This document shows positions 17,039 through 24,704 of a DNA stretch of 64,000 bases, one piece after another; the first letter of the stretch is position 1, and each line of letters begins with the position of its first letter. A program made the translations under genes and the position numbers. The notes below the pieces were generated by a model. That model was not told the DNA's origin. It saw only the letters and a list, made by a program, of their open reading frames with translations, and made no database searches. Origin of the DNA: a virus; IMG/VR virus record IMGVR_UViG_3300046474_000470, positions 20,888-84,887 of that record. One strand, given 5' to 3'.

Positions 17039-17436
17039 TTCTTCTCCGGTGGTTTGCTGTCGTTGACGAATCGGGTCGGCGGCGGTGGGGGCGGCGCCGG
17101 CATCTGCCGCGGCGGCGGTGCGCCGATGGTCAGCGCTTTGATCCCAGCCCGCCCGAACAGGACTTCCTGGCAGTTGCGGCAAGCGTGGGTGTGGTTTTCA
17201 ACATAGGCATGCGCGCCGCGCGCGGCGTCGCCGGCCAGCATCGCCGCGACTTCCTCGGCGTGGCCGACCTGCCTGCAGACGATCTTGCACTTTTCATAGC
17301 CTTCGCCCGGTGCGCGCGGGCAGACAGGCTGCGGGCTGGCGCACCAGTTCTCGCCGACGAAGCGACTACCCTCTGGCGTGATGATGGTGCAGCGCACCTG
17401 CAGCTTGGCGCAGGGGCCCAGGGTTCCGGCGCTCAT
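17035..17436 (-). CDS. CMP/dCMP-type deaminase family protein
   Basis: 133 aa. The zinc and catalytic signature is visible as HAE at residues 59-61 (QVGHAEEVAAM) and C-x2-C at Cys86/Cys89 (THACRNCQEVLFGRAGI). Extra cysteines in the N-terminal half may form a second metal site. It most likely deaminates a cytosine nucleotide, feeding dUMP to ThyA. The C-terminus is a Pro-rich tail. The substrate cannot be fixed from sequence. Its ATG directly follows the methyltransferase stop and overlaps the stop of the embedded second frame. Confidence 0.78.
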   Translation of the reverse strand: MSAGTLGPCAKLQVRCTIITPEGSRFVGENWCASPQPVCPRAPGEGYEKCKIVCRQVGHAEEVAAMLAGDAARGAHAYVENHTHACRNCQEVLFGRAGIKALTIGAPPPRQMPAPPPPPPTRFVNDSKPPEKK

Positions 17437-18350
17437 TCAGATGCTCCCGTAGAAAGCTTCGATGAACGCTTTCGCGGCGTAGACGTTGACTGCATTGCCG
17501 TAGCCCCGCAGGAGTCCCACGCGGCCGGGTACCCCATCAGCCAGCGGCTGTGTGCCGGGTTCAACAGGCCGCCACTTGCTGTCCCGGCATGCGAGCCAGT
17601 CAGCAGCTGCCCAGTAGCCGTTAACCGGGCCGGGCCCTGCACGCTGATCCCATCCGGCGGGAATGCCGTCAGCACCGCGCCATGATTCAGCGTGAGGTTC
17701 TTGGTCGCGAAGTCCGGCGCCGGTGCCCGGTTGCCGTCGCAGGCTGTCGGCGTGCCCCAGCCCGTCAGCTGCGCCGCCATGCCCACCGTCACCTGGTTGG
17801 AGCAGCGGGTGCCCGCCTTGGCCTCGTTGGCGATCGGCGTGGGCCAGCCGCACAAATTCGCTTGCCGTGGCAGCTGATCCAGCCGCTCCTTGCCATTGTC
17901 CGACCGCGGCCTGATGTCGGCGCCCGAGTCCTTCCAGTCCCGCGAGGTTGGCGTCACCCAGCCGGCCTGCCCAATAGCAGCGGTCGCGGATGTGCGGGGC
18001 ACCGATGCCCGCAGACGGGAACGCGACCGCCCCGACGGCGTAGCCCAAGGCTTCCAGGTCAGCTTGTACAAGGTCGATCCAAGGGTCGACGAGACTGCTT
18101 GCAACCTGCTCTCCAAGGATTTCTGCAGGACGTCCGACGCGGGCAAGGTGGTGGAGAGCGGGCCATAGGTGCCGCTCGTCATCAAACCCTGCACCTTCGC
18201 CTGCCGAGGAGAAAGGTTGGCAAGGAGCGCTGCCCGTCCACACTCGACGGCTGTCAGGGATGCCTGCAAGTCGGAGAGCGTAGGACCAGCCGCCGATGCC
18301 GGCGAAGAAATGGCACTGGGTGAATCCGGCAAGATCTCCGGGTGTGACAT
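17433..18350 (-). CDS. Candidate overlapping gene inside the methyltransferase (305 aa)
   Basis: An uninterrupted same-strand frame from the ATG at 18350 to a TGA at 17433-17435. Its stop makes a 4-nt ATGA overlap with the deaminase start, the junction used by most genes here. The product has a Ser/Leu-rich N-terminus, a basic SGRSRSRLRASVPRTS segment, and three repeats of the form GW-x-TPT (GWVTPTSRDWKDSG, GWPTPIANEAKAG, GWGTPTACDGN) that coincide in DNA with the methyltransferase LGDA-type repeats. I recall similar W-x-TPT proteins in other phage and prophage methyltransferase loci, but cannot check. It could instead be a GC-driven shadow. Confidence 0.45.
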   Translation of the reverse strand: MSHPEILPDSPSAISSPASAAGPTLSDLQASLTAVECGRAALLANLSPRQAKVQGLMTSGTYGPLSTTLPASDVLQKSLESRLQAVSSTLGSTLYKLTWKPWATPSGRSRSRLRASVPRTSATAAIGQAGWVTPTSRDWKDSGADIRPRSDNGKERLDQLPRQANLCGWPTPIANEAKAGTRCSNQVTVGMAAQLTGWGTPTACDGNRAPAPDFATKNLTLNHGAVLTAFPPDGISVQGPARLTATGQLLTGSHAGTASGGLLNPAHSRWLMGYPAAWDSCGATAMQSTSTPRKRSSKLSTGASE

Positions 18351-18459
18351 CGGCAATACTCCTTTCGTCGACCACGCCCGGCGCGATCAGGTTTTCTTTA
18401 ATCAGCTCGCGCAGCCAGGCAGCCGCGCCCTTGTCGAACTCGTTGTAGTACGCGGTCAT
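17437..18459 (-). CDS. C5-cytosine DNA methyltransferase
   Basis: 340 aa from the ATG at 18459 (ATGA overlap with the upstream gene). Motif I HFFAGIGGWSYAL, motif IV GSAPCQPFSSAG with the catalytic Cys, motif VI-like GEQV, motif VIII RDRCYW, and motif X GYGNAVNVYAAKAFIEA near the C-terminus. The target-recognition region is low-complexity and contains three LGDA/LAHAD/LGHAD repeats. It methylates cytosine, probably protecting phage DNA from host restriction; no cognate endonuclease is next to it. Motif VI has Gln where ENV is usual. A second long frame on the same strand covers about 90% of this gene. Confidence 0.9.
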   Translation of the reverse strand: MTAYYNEFDKGAAAWLRELIKENLIAPGVVDERSIADVTPGDLAGFTQCHFFAGIGGWSYALRLAGIPDSRRVWTGSAPCQPFSSAGEGAGFDDERHLWPALHHLARVGRPAEILGEQVASSLVDPWIDLVQADLEALGYAVGAVAFPSAGIGAPHIRDRCYWAGRLGDANLAGLEGLGRRHQAAVGQWQGAAGSAATASEFVRLAHADRQRGQGGHPLLQPGDGGHGGAADGLGHADSLRRQPGTGAGLRDQEPHAESWRGADGIPAGWDQRAGPGPVNGYWAAADWLACRDSKWRPVEPGTQPLADGVPGRVGLLRGYGNAVNVYAAKAFIEAFYGSI

Positions 18460-18764
18460 TTGAGCAGCGCCTTGAAGCGGGCATCGTGGTCCGCGCGCAC
18501 CGCGCGCAGCTGGTCGAACTGCGACTGGCTGATGGCGTAGAGCACGTCGGCTTCCGCCTTCGTGTCGCAAAGCGCCACGACGGTGTGGAGGGCGCAGTAA
18601 CCGCCCTCGTCCTCGCCGCGCCTGTTCTTGAAGTAGACGCGCTTTCCCGACCGGCGGATCACTTCGCGCGGCGCGTCCGTGATGTGATCCCGCAGCATCG
18701 GGGTCTGCAGGATCCACTGCCCGGGCGTGATCTCGGTCAGCGGGCCGATTTCGCGCACGCCCAT
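18456..18764 (-). CDS. Hypothetical protein (102 aa)
   Basis: The ATG at 18764 overlaps the rdgC stop (ATGA). The sequence has a WILQTPML strand, a basic RSGKRVYFKNRRG patch and a C-terminal helix (AISQSQFDQLRAVRADHDARF) typical of small phage proteins of unknown function. Confidence 0.75.
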   Translation of the reverse strand: MGVREIGPLTEITPGQWILQTPMLRDHITDAPREVIRRSGKRVYFKNRRGEDEGGYCALHTVVALCDTKAEADVLYAISQSQFDQLRAVRADHDARFKALLK

Positions 18765-19627
18765 CACGCCTCCTGCACCAGGCGATCGAGCAGGATGCCC
18801 AGCTCGCGCGTCATCAGCGCGATGTCGGCGTCGAAGCGGTCGACGTCCTTCTCGGCGTCGCGGCCTTCCTGCATGACGTCGAGCGGCTTGATCTTGCGCA
18901 GCTGGCTGTTCTGGGTCATGACGAACGAAAGGCGGCTGGCGAAAGTCATGGCCACGGCCTCGACCACGGCGCCGGCTCCCAGCTGGCCGCTCACGTCGTC
19001 GCCCGAGAGCTGGGCACGCTCGTACTTCACCAGCTTGCCGCGCTCGCCCGGGTGGCGCAGCACCGCGGCGTCGTCGACGCTGAATTCGAACGGCGCCTCG
19101 TCCTTGACCCACTCGGTCACCACCTTGGCGCGCGGCCAGCTGACGTCGCACAGGCCCAAGTCGTTGCGGCTGTCCTGCACGTACTTCAGCAGCACTTTGA
19201 TGATGTCGTCGCAGGCGCTGTTCGAGGTCGAGTCGATCACGAGGCGGTGCTGATCCTGGTCGATCCAGATCAGGGTCGTGCGGCTGGTAGTCAGGGCGCG
19301 CGGCAGCAGCTCGTCGAAGGCGCGCTCCTTGAGTTCCTTCTTGGCCTTCTTGCCGGGCGGGAAGCCCTGCTGTTCTTCCAGTTCTTTGCAACGGGCTTCG
19401 ACCACGGCCGCCACGGCCGACGCCGGGATCACCTTCTTCTCGACCTTGAAGCGCAGCAGGATGTGCTTGCCCTGGCGGTAAGCGATCTCGTCGTCGCGCA
19501 CCGGCACGAAGCCGGACGACATCAACTCGTGGGTACCGACAGGAACGAAACGAGCAGCTTCAAGCTGCTCGATGGGGAATTGTGCCTTCGGGCTGATGCC
19601 GTAGACGGTTGCATTTTTGATCCACAT
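18764..19627 (-). CDS. rdgC: RdgC-like recombination-associated protein
   Basis: 287 aa from MWIKNATVYGI at 19627; the N-terminus has the Met-Trp start typical of RdgC, and a promoter lies just upstream, which rules out the longer frame. RdgC binds double-stranded DNA as a ring and limits RecA filament access. Recognisable blocks are FVPVGTHELMSSGFVP, ALTTSRTTLIWIDQ and MTFASRLSFVMTQN. Length is close to the bacterial family (about 300). A phage copy could modulate host RecA during replication or protect phage ends. It is first in the leftward replication transcript. Confidence 0.88.
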   Translation of the reverse strand: MWIKNATVYGISPKAQFPIEQLEAARFVPVGTHELMSSGFVPVRDDEIAYRQGKHILLRFKVEKKVIPASAVAAVVEARCKELEEQQGFPPGKKAKKELKERAFDELLPRALTTSRTTLIWIDQDQHRLVIDSTSNSACDDIIKVLLKYVQDSRNDLGLCDVSWPRAKVVTEWVKDEAPFEFSVDDAAVLRHPGERGKLVKYERAQLSGDDVSGQLGAGAVVEAVAMTFASRLSFVMTQNSQLRKIKPLDVMQEGRDAEKDVDRFDADIALMTRELGILLDRLVQEA

Positions 19628-19661
19628 AGGGTTGGACTTTTCTGGTGGGAAAGGGATTATT

Positions 19662-19690
19662 AGGGTAAGCAAACTCTTCTGCTGTGTCAA
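19662..19690 (-). promoter_or_regulatory. Promoter for the rdgC-led leftward transcript
   Basis: Minus strand: TTGACA, 17-nt spacer, TACCCT. The predicted transcript starts about 30 nt before the rdgC ATG. The -10 matches the consensus at its first two and last positions. Confidence 0.6.
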
Positions 19691-19726
19691 AACAATTTTC
19701 TCTGGTCAACTACCTCCTGTCGTTAC

Positions 19727-19755
19727 TTTACATCCAGCAAGAAGCGTGCCAGAAT
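19727..19755 (+). promoter_or_regulatory. Candidate rightward promoter for the tail cassette
   Basis: TTTACA, 17-nt spacer, CAGAAT, about 75 bp before the ATG at 19831. It is divergent to the rdgC promoter. The -10 hexamer lies inside an 8-bp inverted repeat (19748-19769). Confidence 0.5.
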
Positions 19756-19769
19756 TCTTGCATTCTGGC
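19748..19769. repeat. Inverted repeat GCCAGAAT-N6-ATTCTGGC
   Basis: Perfect 8-bp arms with a 6-nt centre overlap the candidate -10 of the tail-cassette promoter. The position fits an operator; a weak hairpin in RNA is the alternative. No T tract follows. Confidence 0.55.
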
Positions 19770-19830
19770 ATCTCCATATTCAACCGGCAATGCCTAAGCA
19801 GGCAACGCTCGCCGGCACAAGGGAACTCTG

Positions 19831-21114
19831 ATGAGTCAAAAATTCGCAGACCGGTTGAAAGTCAGCGGCACCGCTGGTGCCGCTGGCGTCTTCAACATGG
19901 GCGCCGCCGCTACAGGCTGCCGGACCCTTGCCCAGGTCATTACGGAAGGCTCGAGCGATCCGCTGGAGATCAAGGTCGGCGATACTGGCGTGCGCTTTAC
20001 GATCAGCGACGGCTCCGGCAACTGGCTCGAAGGCTCCTTCACGATCACGACGTCGAGTAGCATCACGCTCGAGACAATCGAATCGAGCTCGGCCGCCGGC
20101 GCCTCGCCGACCTTCAGCGGCACCCTGACGATTTACAACTGCGCTACCGCCAAGTTCTTGCGTGGTTTGTTGGGCGCCGCCGATGGCATCGGTATGCACC
20201 AGCTGACGGCCGCGCCGTCGACGCCGGACACCTATGTGATGCCGATCGCGGATCCGGCCACCGGCAACACCTACAGCGTGACCGTCGCCACCCTCAAGGC
20301 GTTGTTTGGCGCCGGTGCCGGCACTGGTGGCGCGACCGATACCACGGCGCCGACGGCGTCTTCGGCTGCTGTGGCAAACGCCACGCCGACCGTCGTCGCG
20401 ATCACCATGTCCGAAGCCATGAACACGTCCTTCGTGCCTGCCGCAGCGGCCTTCACGGTAGGCGGCCATACGGTATCCAGCGTGGCGATCTCGGGCAGCA
20501 CCATCAACCTGACTGTCTCGGCGGCCTTCGTCAACGGCGAAGCAGCGCGCACCGTCAGCTATACCCAGCCAGGCACGAACAATGCTCGCGACGTGGCCGG
20601 CAATCTGCTGGCCAATTTCACCGGCCTGGCGATCACGAACAACGTCGCCGCTGCGGCGAACACGCTCGATACCAAGTACGCCATGCGTAGTACGGATGGC
20701 AACGGCGGCACGGCTGCCGTCAAATACCCGGCCCCGGGCAATATCTCGACGAATGGCTTCTATGTCGGCGACGTCTCGCTGTATATCCGCGACGGTGCCG
20801 GCGTGGCCGCACTTGCGTCGGAAGTCGTCATGTGGGCATGGAGCAAGCGTAGCGGCGGCGTGCCTGTCAAGCCGGACCTGTCGACCTACACGCAGAACGG
20901 GCAGAAGCGTGCCCCGTCCCGTCTCGGGGGCTGGACCGACGCACAGAACCCCGGCAGCAACGGCTACTACGGCCTGTACGACAACAGCGCCGGCGGCACC
21001 CTGTACATCTGGGGCACGGCGGGCACGTACGACTTGTGGCTGTTCTACTCGGACGGCTCGGCTGAGCCGTACGACAACGGCACCGGCACCCCGGTCGGCC
21101 TGGTGCTCACGTAA
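19831..21114 (+). CDS. Tail-fibre-like structural protein with SwmB/Ig-like domain
   Basis: 427 aa, Thr/Ser/Ala/Gly-rich and strongly beta. Residues about 1-165 resemble the phage tail-fibre N-terminal type (VGDTGVRFTISDGSGNWLEG). About 170-270 form an Ig-like bacterial repeat of the SwmB kind (DTTAPTASSAAVANATPTVV, then GEAARTVSYTQPG, DVAGNLLANFTG). The C-terminal part has a Tyr/Gly-rich region. It likely sits at the tail tip or fibre and helps contact the cell surface. First gene of a rightward cassette that is separate from the main structural block. Confidence 0.75.
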   Translation: MSQKFADRLKVSGTAGAAGVFNMGAAATGCRTLAQVITEGSSDPLEIKVGDTGVRFTISDGSGNWLEGSFTITTSSSITLETIESSSAAGASPTFSGTLTIYNCATAKFLRGLLGAADGIGMHQLTAAPSTPDTYVMPIADPATGNTYSVTVATLKALFGAGAGTGGATDTTAPTASSAAVANATPTVVAITMSEAMNTSFVPAAAAFTVGGHTVSSVAISGSTINLTVSAAFVNGEAARTVSYTQPGTNNARDVAGNLLANFTGLAITNNVAAAANTLDTKYAMRSTDGNGGTAAVKYPAPGNISTNGFYVGDVSLYIRDGAGVAALASEVVMWAWSKRSGGVPVKPDLSTYTQNGQKRAPSRLGGWTDAQNPGSNGYYGLYDNSAGGTLYIWGTAGTYDLWLFYSDGSAEPYDNGTGTPVGLVLT

Positions 21115-22787
21115 TGGCAACCTCACGCGTCCTGGTCAACTCGCAGGGCCGACTTGTCTTGGCAGGCGGAAAGCCGCTTATCCTCGGCATGCCGGGCGCC
21201 GCTCAGCCTCCCGGCACAACGCCGCCCGATACGTCGGCCGCGACGAGCCTTGCCATGGTCGATTGGTACATGCAGAACGTGTCGGGCTTTACGTCGCGCT
21301 TCAACATCCAGACGACGGCAGCGAGCAACGACACGACCGCTGACGTGCCGGTGATTTTCACCTTTGCAGGTGGCGCACCGGCAGTCGTGCAGGCACGCGT
21401 GATCGACGATAACGGCACTGCGGTTGTCGACTGGACCGATATCACCACCAGCGTGCAGGTGAGCGGCAATACCTGTCTCGGCTATCTGCCGGGCGTCTCG
21501 GCTGGCATCGGCTATCTGCGTGAAGTGCGTGTCTCGGCGAGCGTCAAGGCCACCGACACGGTGCACTTCAACATCGGCTGGAACGTGCTGCCCTGGGGCC
21601 AATCGAACAACGTCGGCACGCTGGAAGGCAACAAGAGCGGCAGTGACCCGGTGCCCGGCACCGCGCTGACTGAGCTGGGCTACTACAACACGAACGGCAC
21701 GGCAGCATTCTTCGGTGAGTACGGCTTCGTGCCGGCAGGCACCAACCAGGTCAGCATCGCCAGCTACAGCCCGGTCTATGCGGGCGGGCAGGCGCTGGCG
21801 CGCTTCATCGGTACGGCGCTGCAGAGCAAGTTCGGGCGCAAGGTCGGCGTGGCCTTGAACCCTTGGGCGCGTAACGGTACGTCGCTGGGGCAGTTCGTGG
21901 ATACCGGCGGCGCGTGCACCATGCTGGACAACACCGGCACGGTAGGACCCAACATTGGCCTGTCTTCGCCCAAGCAGTTTGTCACCGGCGATTACCGGAT
22001 CGTGTCCTGGCACCAGGGCGAGACGGAATCCGGCTCGATCACGCGGGCGCAGAGAAAGGCCGATCTGAAGCGATTCTGCCAGGCGCACATTAACCATGTG
22101 GCCGTCTATGGGCGCAGCCCGTCGCAACTGACCTTCCTGTTCGCGCTGATGGGTGTCGGCAACCCAGTGCACATGGAAATCCTGCGCGGCGCCGTGCTCG
22201 ACCTGATCGCCGATCCGACAGTGCAGGCGGCAGGCTGGGACGTGCGCATCGGCTGGAACTGCATCGACCTCGACCCCGACATCGCCAGCGATGGCTTGCA
22301 CTTCAAGGGTACGTTCCAGACGCAGTCGCTGTACCGGCTGGCGCAGGCTTGCATGCATGTGGCCGACCCGGTGGGCGTGCCGAAGGGCGCCGAAGGGCCG
22401 CGCCTGACCGGCGCATTCACCCGTGCCGGCAGCGACATCACGCTGACGGTCGCGCACAGCAGTGGCACGGGACTGGTGGCGAAGTCGCCAGGTTCTGCGA
22501 TCACGGGCTGGTACGCCAACACGGCGGCGGACTTCTCAGGCACGGACATCTCCTTGAGCAACATCACCATTGTGGACGCGACCCATATCCGCGTGACCGC
22601 GACCGGGGCGCCGGCCACGTTCTACATCAAGCATTGCGGGCACAGGTATTACACCGCGCTGAGCTACCACCCAGGCGTGTCGAATCTGATCTACGACAAC
22701 TTCGCCTATCCGACCGGCGCCAACGCAACAGAGCAATTTACTGGCCTACCCCTGCAGCCAACCCCTGACCCGATACAGGTGACCTGA
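21114..22787 (+). CDS. GQSN-type carbohydrate esterase on the tail
   Basis: 557 aa. The SGNH-hydrolase blocks of the sialate O-acetylesterase-like group are visible: LPWGQSNNVGT with the catalytic Ser (about residue 162), SWHQGETES, and a late DGLHFKGTFQT with the catalytic Asp/His pair. The N-terminal about 150 residues are beta-rich and probably attach it to the tail; the C-terminal about 130 form another beta domain. It probably removes acetyl groups from capsule or O-antigen during adsorption. TAATG overlap with the fibre gene. Confidence 0.82.
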   Translation: MATSRVLVNSQGRLVLAGGKPLILGMPGAAQPPGTTPPDTSAATSLAMVDWYMQNVSGFTSRFNIQTTAASNDTTADVPVIFTFAGGAPAVVQARVIDDNGTAVVDWTDITTSVQVSGNTCLGYLPGVSAGIGYLREVRVSASVKATDTVHFNIGWNVLPWGQSNNVGTLEGNKSGSDPVPGTALTELGYYNTNGTAAFFGEYGFVPAGTNQVSIASYSPVYAGGQALARFIGTALQSKFGRKVGVALNPWARNGTSLGQFVDTGGACTMLDNTGTVGPNIGLSSPKQFVTGDYRIVSWHQGETESGSITRAQRKADLKRFCQAHINHVAVYGRSPSQLTFLFALMGVGNPVHMEILRGAVLDLIADPTVQAAGWDVRIGWNCIDLDPDIASDGLHFKGTFQTQSLYRLAQACMHVADPVGVPKGAEGPRLTGAFTRAGSDITLTVAHSSGTGLVAKSPGSAITGWYANTAADFSGTDISLSNITIVDATHIRVTATGAPATFYIKHCGHRYYTALSYHPGVSNLIYDNFAYPTGANATEQFTGLPLQPTPDPIQVT

Positions 22788-23044
22788 TGCTTGGATTTGA
22801 CGCAATCGGCATGGACGCGGTCGGCCTGCCTGGGCAGGCCGGTGCTGCTGCTGCGCCGCCAGCTGTCCCGCCGGTGACGGTCAACCCGGCGCGCATCGTG
22901 AAGTTCGGCGGCGGCACGCGGGTCGCCGTCTTCCCGGGCGGCAAGCATCTGGTCGTGTTCGCCGGCGGCGTGCGCGTGGTGACGTTCGAAGGCCGCGTGA
23001 AGAAGGTCGTGTTCCCGGGCGGGACCAAGAGAGTTCAATTCTAA
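22787..23044 (+). CDS. Short beta-repeat protein (85 aa)
   Basis: After a 35-residue Ala/Pro linker, the rest is five to six repeats of about 9 residues with the pattern [K/V/T]xVVFxGG (RIVKFGGG, RVAVFPGG, LVVFAGG, RVVTFEGR, KKVVFPGG). This predicts a small regular beta structure. ATGA overlap with the esterase suggests a tail or fibre accessory role. Confidence 0.7.
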   Translation: MLGFDAIGMDAVGLPGQAGAAAAPPAVPPVTVNPARIVKFGGGTRVAVFPGGKHLVVFAGGVRVVTFEGRVKKVVFPGGTKRVQF

Positions 23045-23056
23045 CAAGGACACAGC

Positions 23057-23365
23057 ATGGCAAACGCAACCGCACCATACCTGGGCTCGAAGGGCTGGAC
23101 CATCGACATCGACCCTGACGACATCAACTATGTCGTTTGGGACGTCAGTAAGGACCTGACCGACCGCGCCACCACGGCGGCGTCGGCCACCCTCATCCTG
23201 AACGGCATGACCGCGTCGCAGGGCCCCACCGTGCAGGGCAGCACGGTCATCGCCATGCTGACGGCCGTGGCCAACGCGCAAAACCCGTCAGCCACTGCGC
23301 GCGTCACCTGCGCCAATGGCGAGCGCTTTGACCGCACCATCTACTTCAACCTGGAGGATCATTGA
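23057..23365 (+). CDS. Hypothetical tail-cassette protein (102 aa)
   Basis: AAGGA lies 7-11 nt before the ATG. Begins MANATAPYLGSKGW and ends YFNLEDH; Ala/Thr-rich beta composition. No family recognised. The stop overlaps the next start. Confidence 0.75.
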   Translation: MANATAPYLGSKGWTIDIDPDDINYVVWDVSKDLTDRATTAASATLILNGMTASQGPTVQGSTVIAMLTAVANAQNPSATARVTCANGERFDRTIYFNLEDH

Positions 23366-23532
23366 TGCCTGACGTGACCTTTCCGGCAGCCGCGCTGGTC
23401 GAAGCCCAGCGCCGCGCCCAGGCCGAAGAAGCCACCCAGCTGGAGGCCGAGCGAGCCGCCCAGCTTGCGGTACAGCCGGCGACACCGAAGCCGCCAGCGC
23501 CACCCCAAGTCTTCATCAAGGTTCGACCGTAA
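23365..23532 (+). CDS. Small Ala/Glu/Pro-rich protein (55 aa)
   Basis: The ATG overlaps the previous stop (TGATG), with GGAGG 7 nt upstream. It has a helical, charged middle (EAQRRAQAEEATQLEAERAAQ) and a Pro-rich end. Last gene of the tail cassette. Its 3' end overlaps the 3' end of the convergent leftward gene by 17 bp. Confidence 0.65.
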   Translation: MPDVTFPAAALVEAQRRAQAEEATQLEAERAAQLAVQPATPKPPAPPQVFIKVRP

Positions 23533-23767
23533 CCGCCTTCAGGCGGTTAACCAGATCGAGCCCTTTCGCCGTCAGGCGGGGCTGATTCGGATCGTCGCTC
23601 GCCCAGTCGCGCTCGATCACGATGTCAGGGCGGATCACGCCCTGACGTCGGAAGGTTTCGAAGGCTTCATACATCGCTGGCGAATGCTTCTGCTCGTACG
23701 GGTAGATGTCAAACGGGTCCCTGTGGGAGTACATCCGCAGCAGGATTTCAATTTTCAGCGGGCTCAT
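23516..23767 (-). CDS. Hypothetical protein, last gene of the small-gene array (83 aa)
   Basis: ATG at 23767 overlaps the stop of the next upstream gene. Helical sequence with MYEAFETFRRQGVIRPDI and LTAKGLDLVNRLKAV, which resembles a winged-helix or MarR-like recognition segment; this is only a pattern impression. It is the 3' end of the 21-kb leftward array. Confidence 0.7.
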   Translation of the reverse strand: MSPLKIEILLRMYSHRDPFDIYPYEQKHSPAMYEAFETFRRQGVIRPDIVIERDWASDDPNQPRLTAKGLDLVNRLKAVTVEP

Positions 23768-24438
23768 TTTCTCTCCTCGACAATTCGGGTTACGGTTTTC
23801 CGGCGCGCGCCGTGGGCTTCGAAAGCCACGATCGCGTGCCGGTCTGCTTTCTGGCACAGCTGGCAAGTGGCGCAGGTGATGTACTCCTTGAACTGCGCCG
23901 GGCACAGCGTCACCTTGTGCCCGGCCGGCGTCGTGCTGCCCTTCCAGCCCACCGGCACCACGACCACCAGCGGCAGGCCCAGCGGCGCCAGCCGGTCGGC
24001 ATCAAGCAGCGAGTCGGCCGACAGGTTGACCGTGAAGCCGGCCTTGTTGGCGGCCCGGATCGCCTTGACGTTCTCCTTCGTGGGTGGGTAGTGGGTGTAG
24101 GTGAAGCCCTTCTTGCCGCGGTTGGCCCGGGCCAGCTGGCGCAGCGCCGGCGCATCGATCACGTCGTTCGCACCCTGCAAGTCGCCGGCCTGGTTGTGAC
24201 GCCAGATCTGGCCTGCCTTGAGGCGACTGATCTCGTCGACGAAGTCGTCCCAGCCGATGGCGTTGCGGCCGTCGGTGACCTTGTTCCAGTGGTGGACCAG
24301 CGGGTGGTTTTCGGCGTAGCAGCCGTTGCCCTTGAAGGCGCAGGTGGATGGGCAGGAGGTTCGGGAGGAAGTTGAGACGGGGATGGGCCCGGTCTTGGCG
24401 TTGGCGGATATGCGGGTCAGGTGGACTTGTGTTGCCAC
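23764..24438 (-). CDS. Cys-rich conserved phage protein, DUF7227-like (224 aa)
   Basis: GTG start with AGGAG 5 nt upstream. The N-terminus TRISANAKTGPIPVSTSS, a Cys cluster CPSTCAFKGNGCYAENHP, a central WRHNQAGDLQG, and a C-terminal CATCQLCQK recur in a phage family that I recall as DUF7227. The cysteine pattern suggests a metal or Fe-S centre. Enzymatic role unknown. It overlaps the upstream gene by 22 bp. Confidence 0.78.
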   Translation of the reverse strand: MATQVHLTRISANAKTGPIPVSTSSRTSCPSTCAFKGNGCYAENHPLVHHWNKVTDGRNAIGWDDFVDEISRLKAGQIWRHNQAGDLQGANDVIDAPALRQLARANRGKKGFTYTHYPPTKENVKAIRAANKAGFTVNLSADSLLDADRLAPLGLPLVVVVPVGWKGSTTPAGHKVTLCPAQFKEYITCATCQLCQKADRHAIVAFEAHGARRKTVTRIVEERK

Positions 24439-24704
24439 GTTTTCTCCTGTGGGAAGCGGCGACGCAGCTCGAAATAGCCAGCGCTGCTGCAGATGAGGGC
24501 TTCGCCCGGGCCGTCCATGATCTTGGACTTCAGGAACACATAGTCGACGCCGAAGAATCGGGCCGACCAGGCGTCGAACTGCTCGAGGTATCTCGGCTGG
24601 CCGTAGCCGATGATGTTGCGCAGCTGCTGACTCAGCTGGAACTTGGGCCTGTCCCGCACCAGTGGCGAGACAACGATACGCATGCCGTAAAGGGTCTCGA
24701 TCAT
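24417..24704 (-). CDS. Hypothetical protein (95 aa)
   Basis: ATG at 24704 forms the ATGA junction. Compact alpha/beta sequence (MIETLYGMRIVVSPLV, then RDRPKFQLSQQLRNIIGYGQ). No family recognised. Confidence 0.72.
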   Translation of the reverse strand: MIETLYGMRIVVSPLVRDRPKFQLSQQLRNIIGYGQPRYLEQFDAWSARFFGVDYVFLKSKIMDGPGEALICSSAGYFELRRRFPQEKTWQHKST

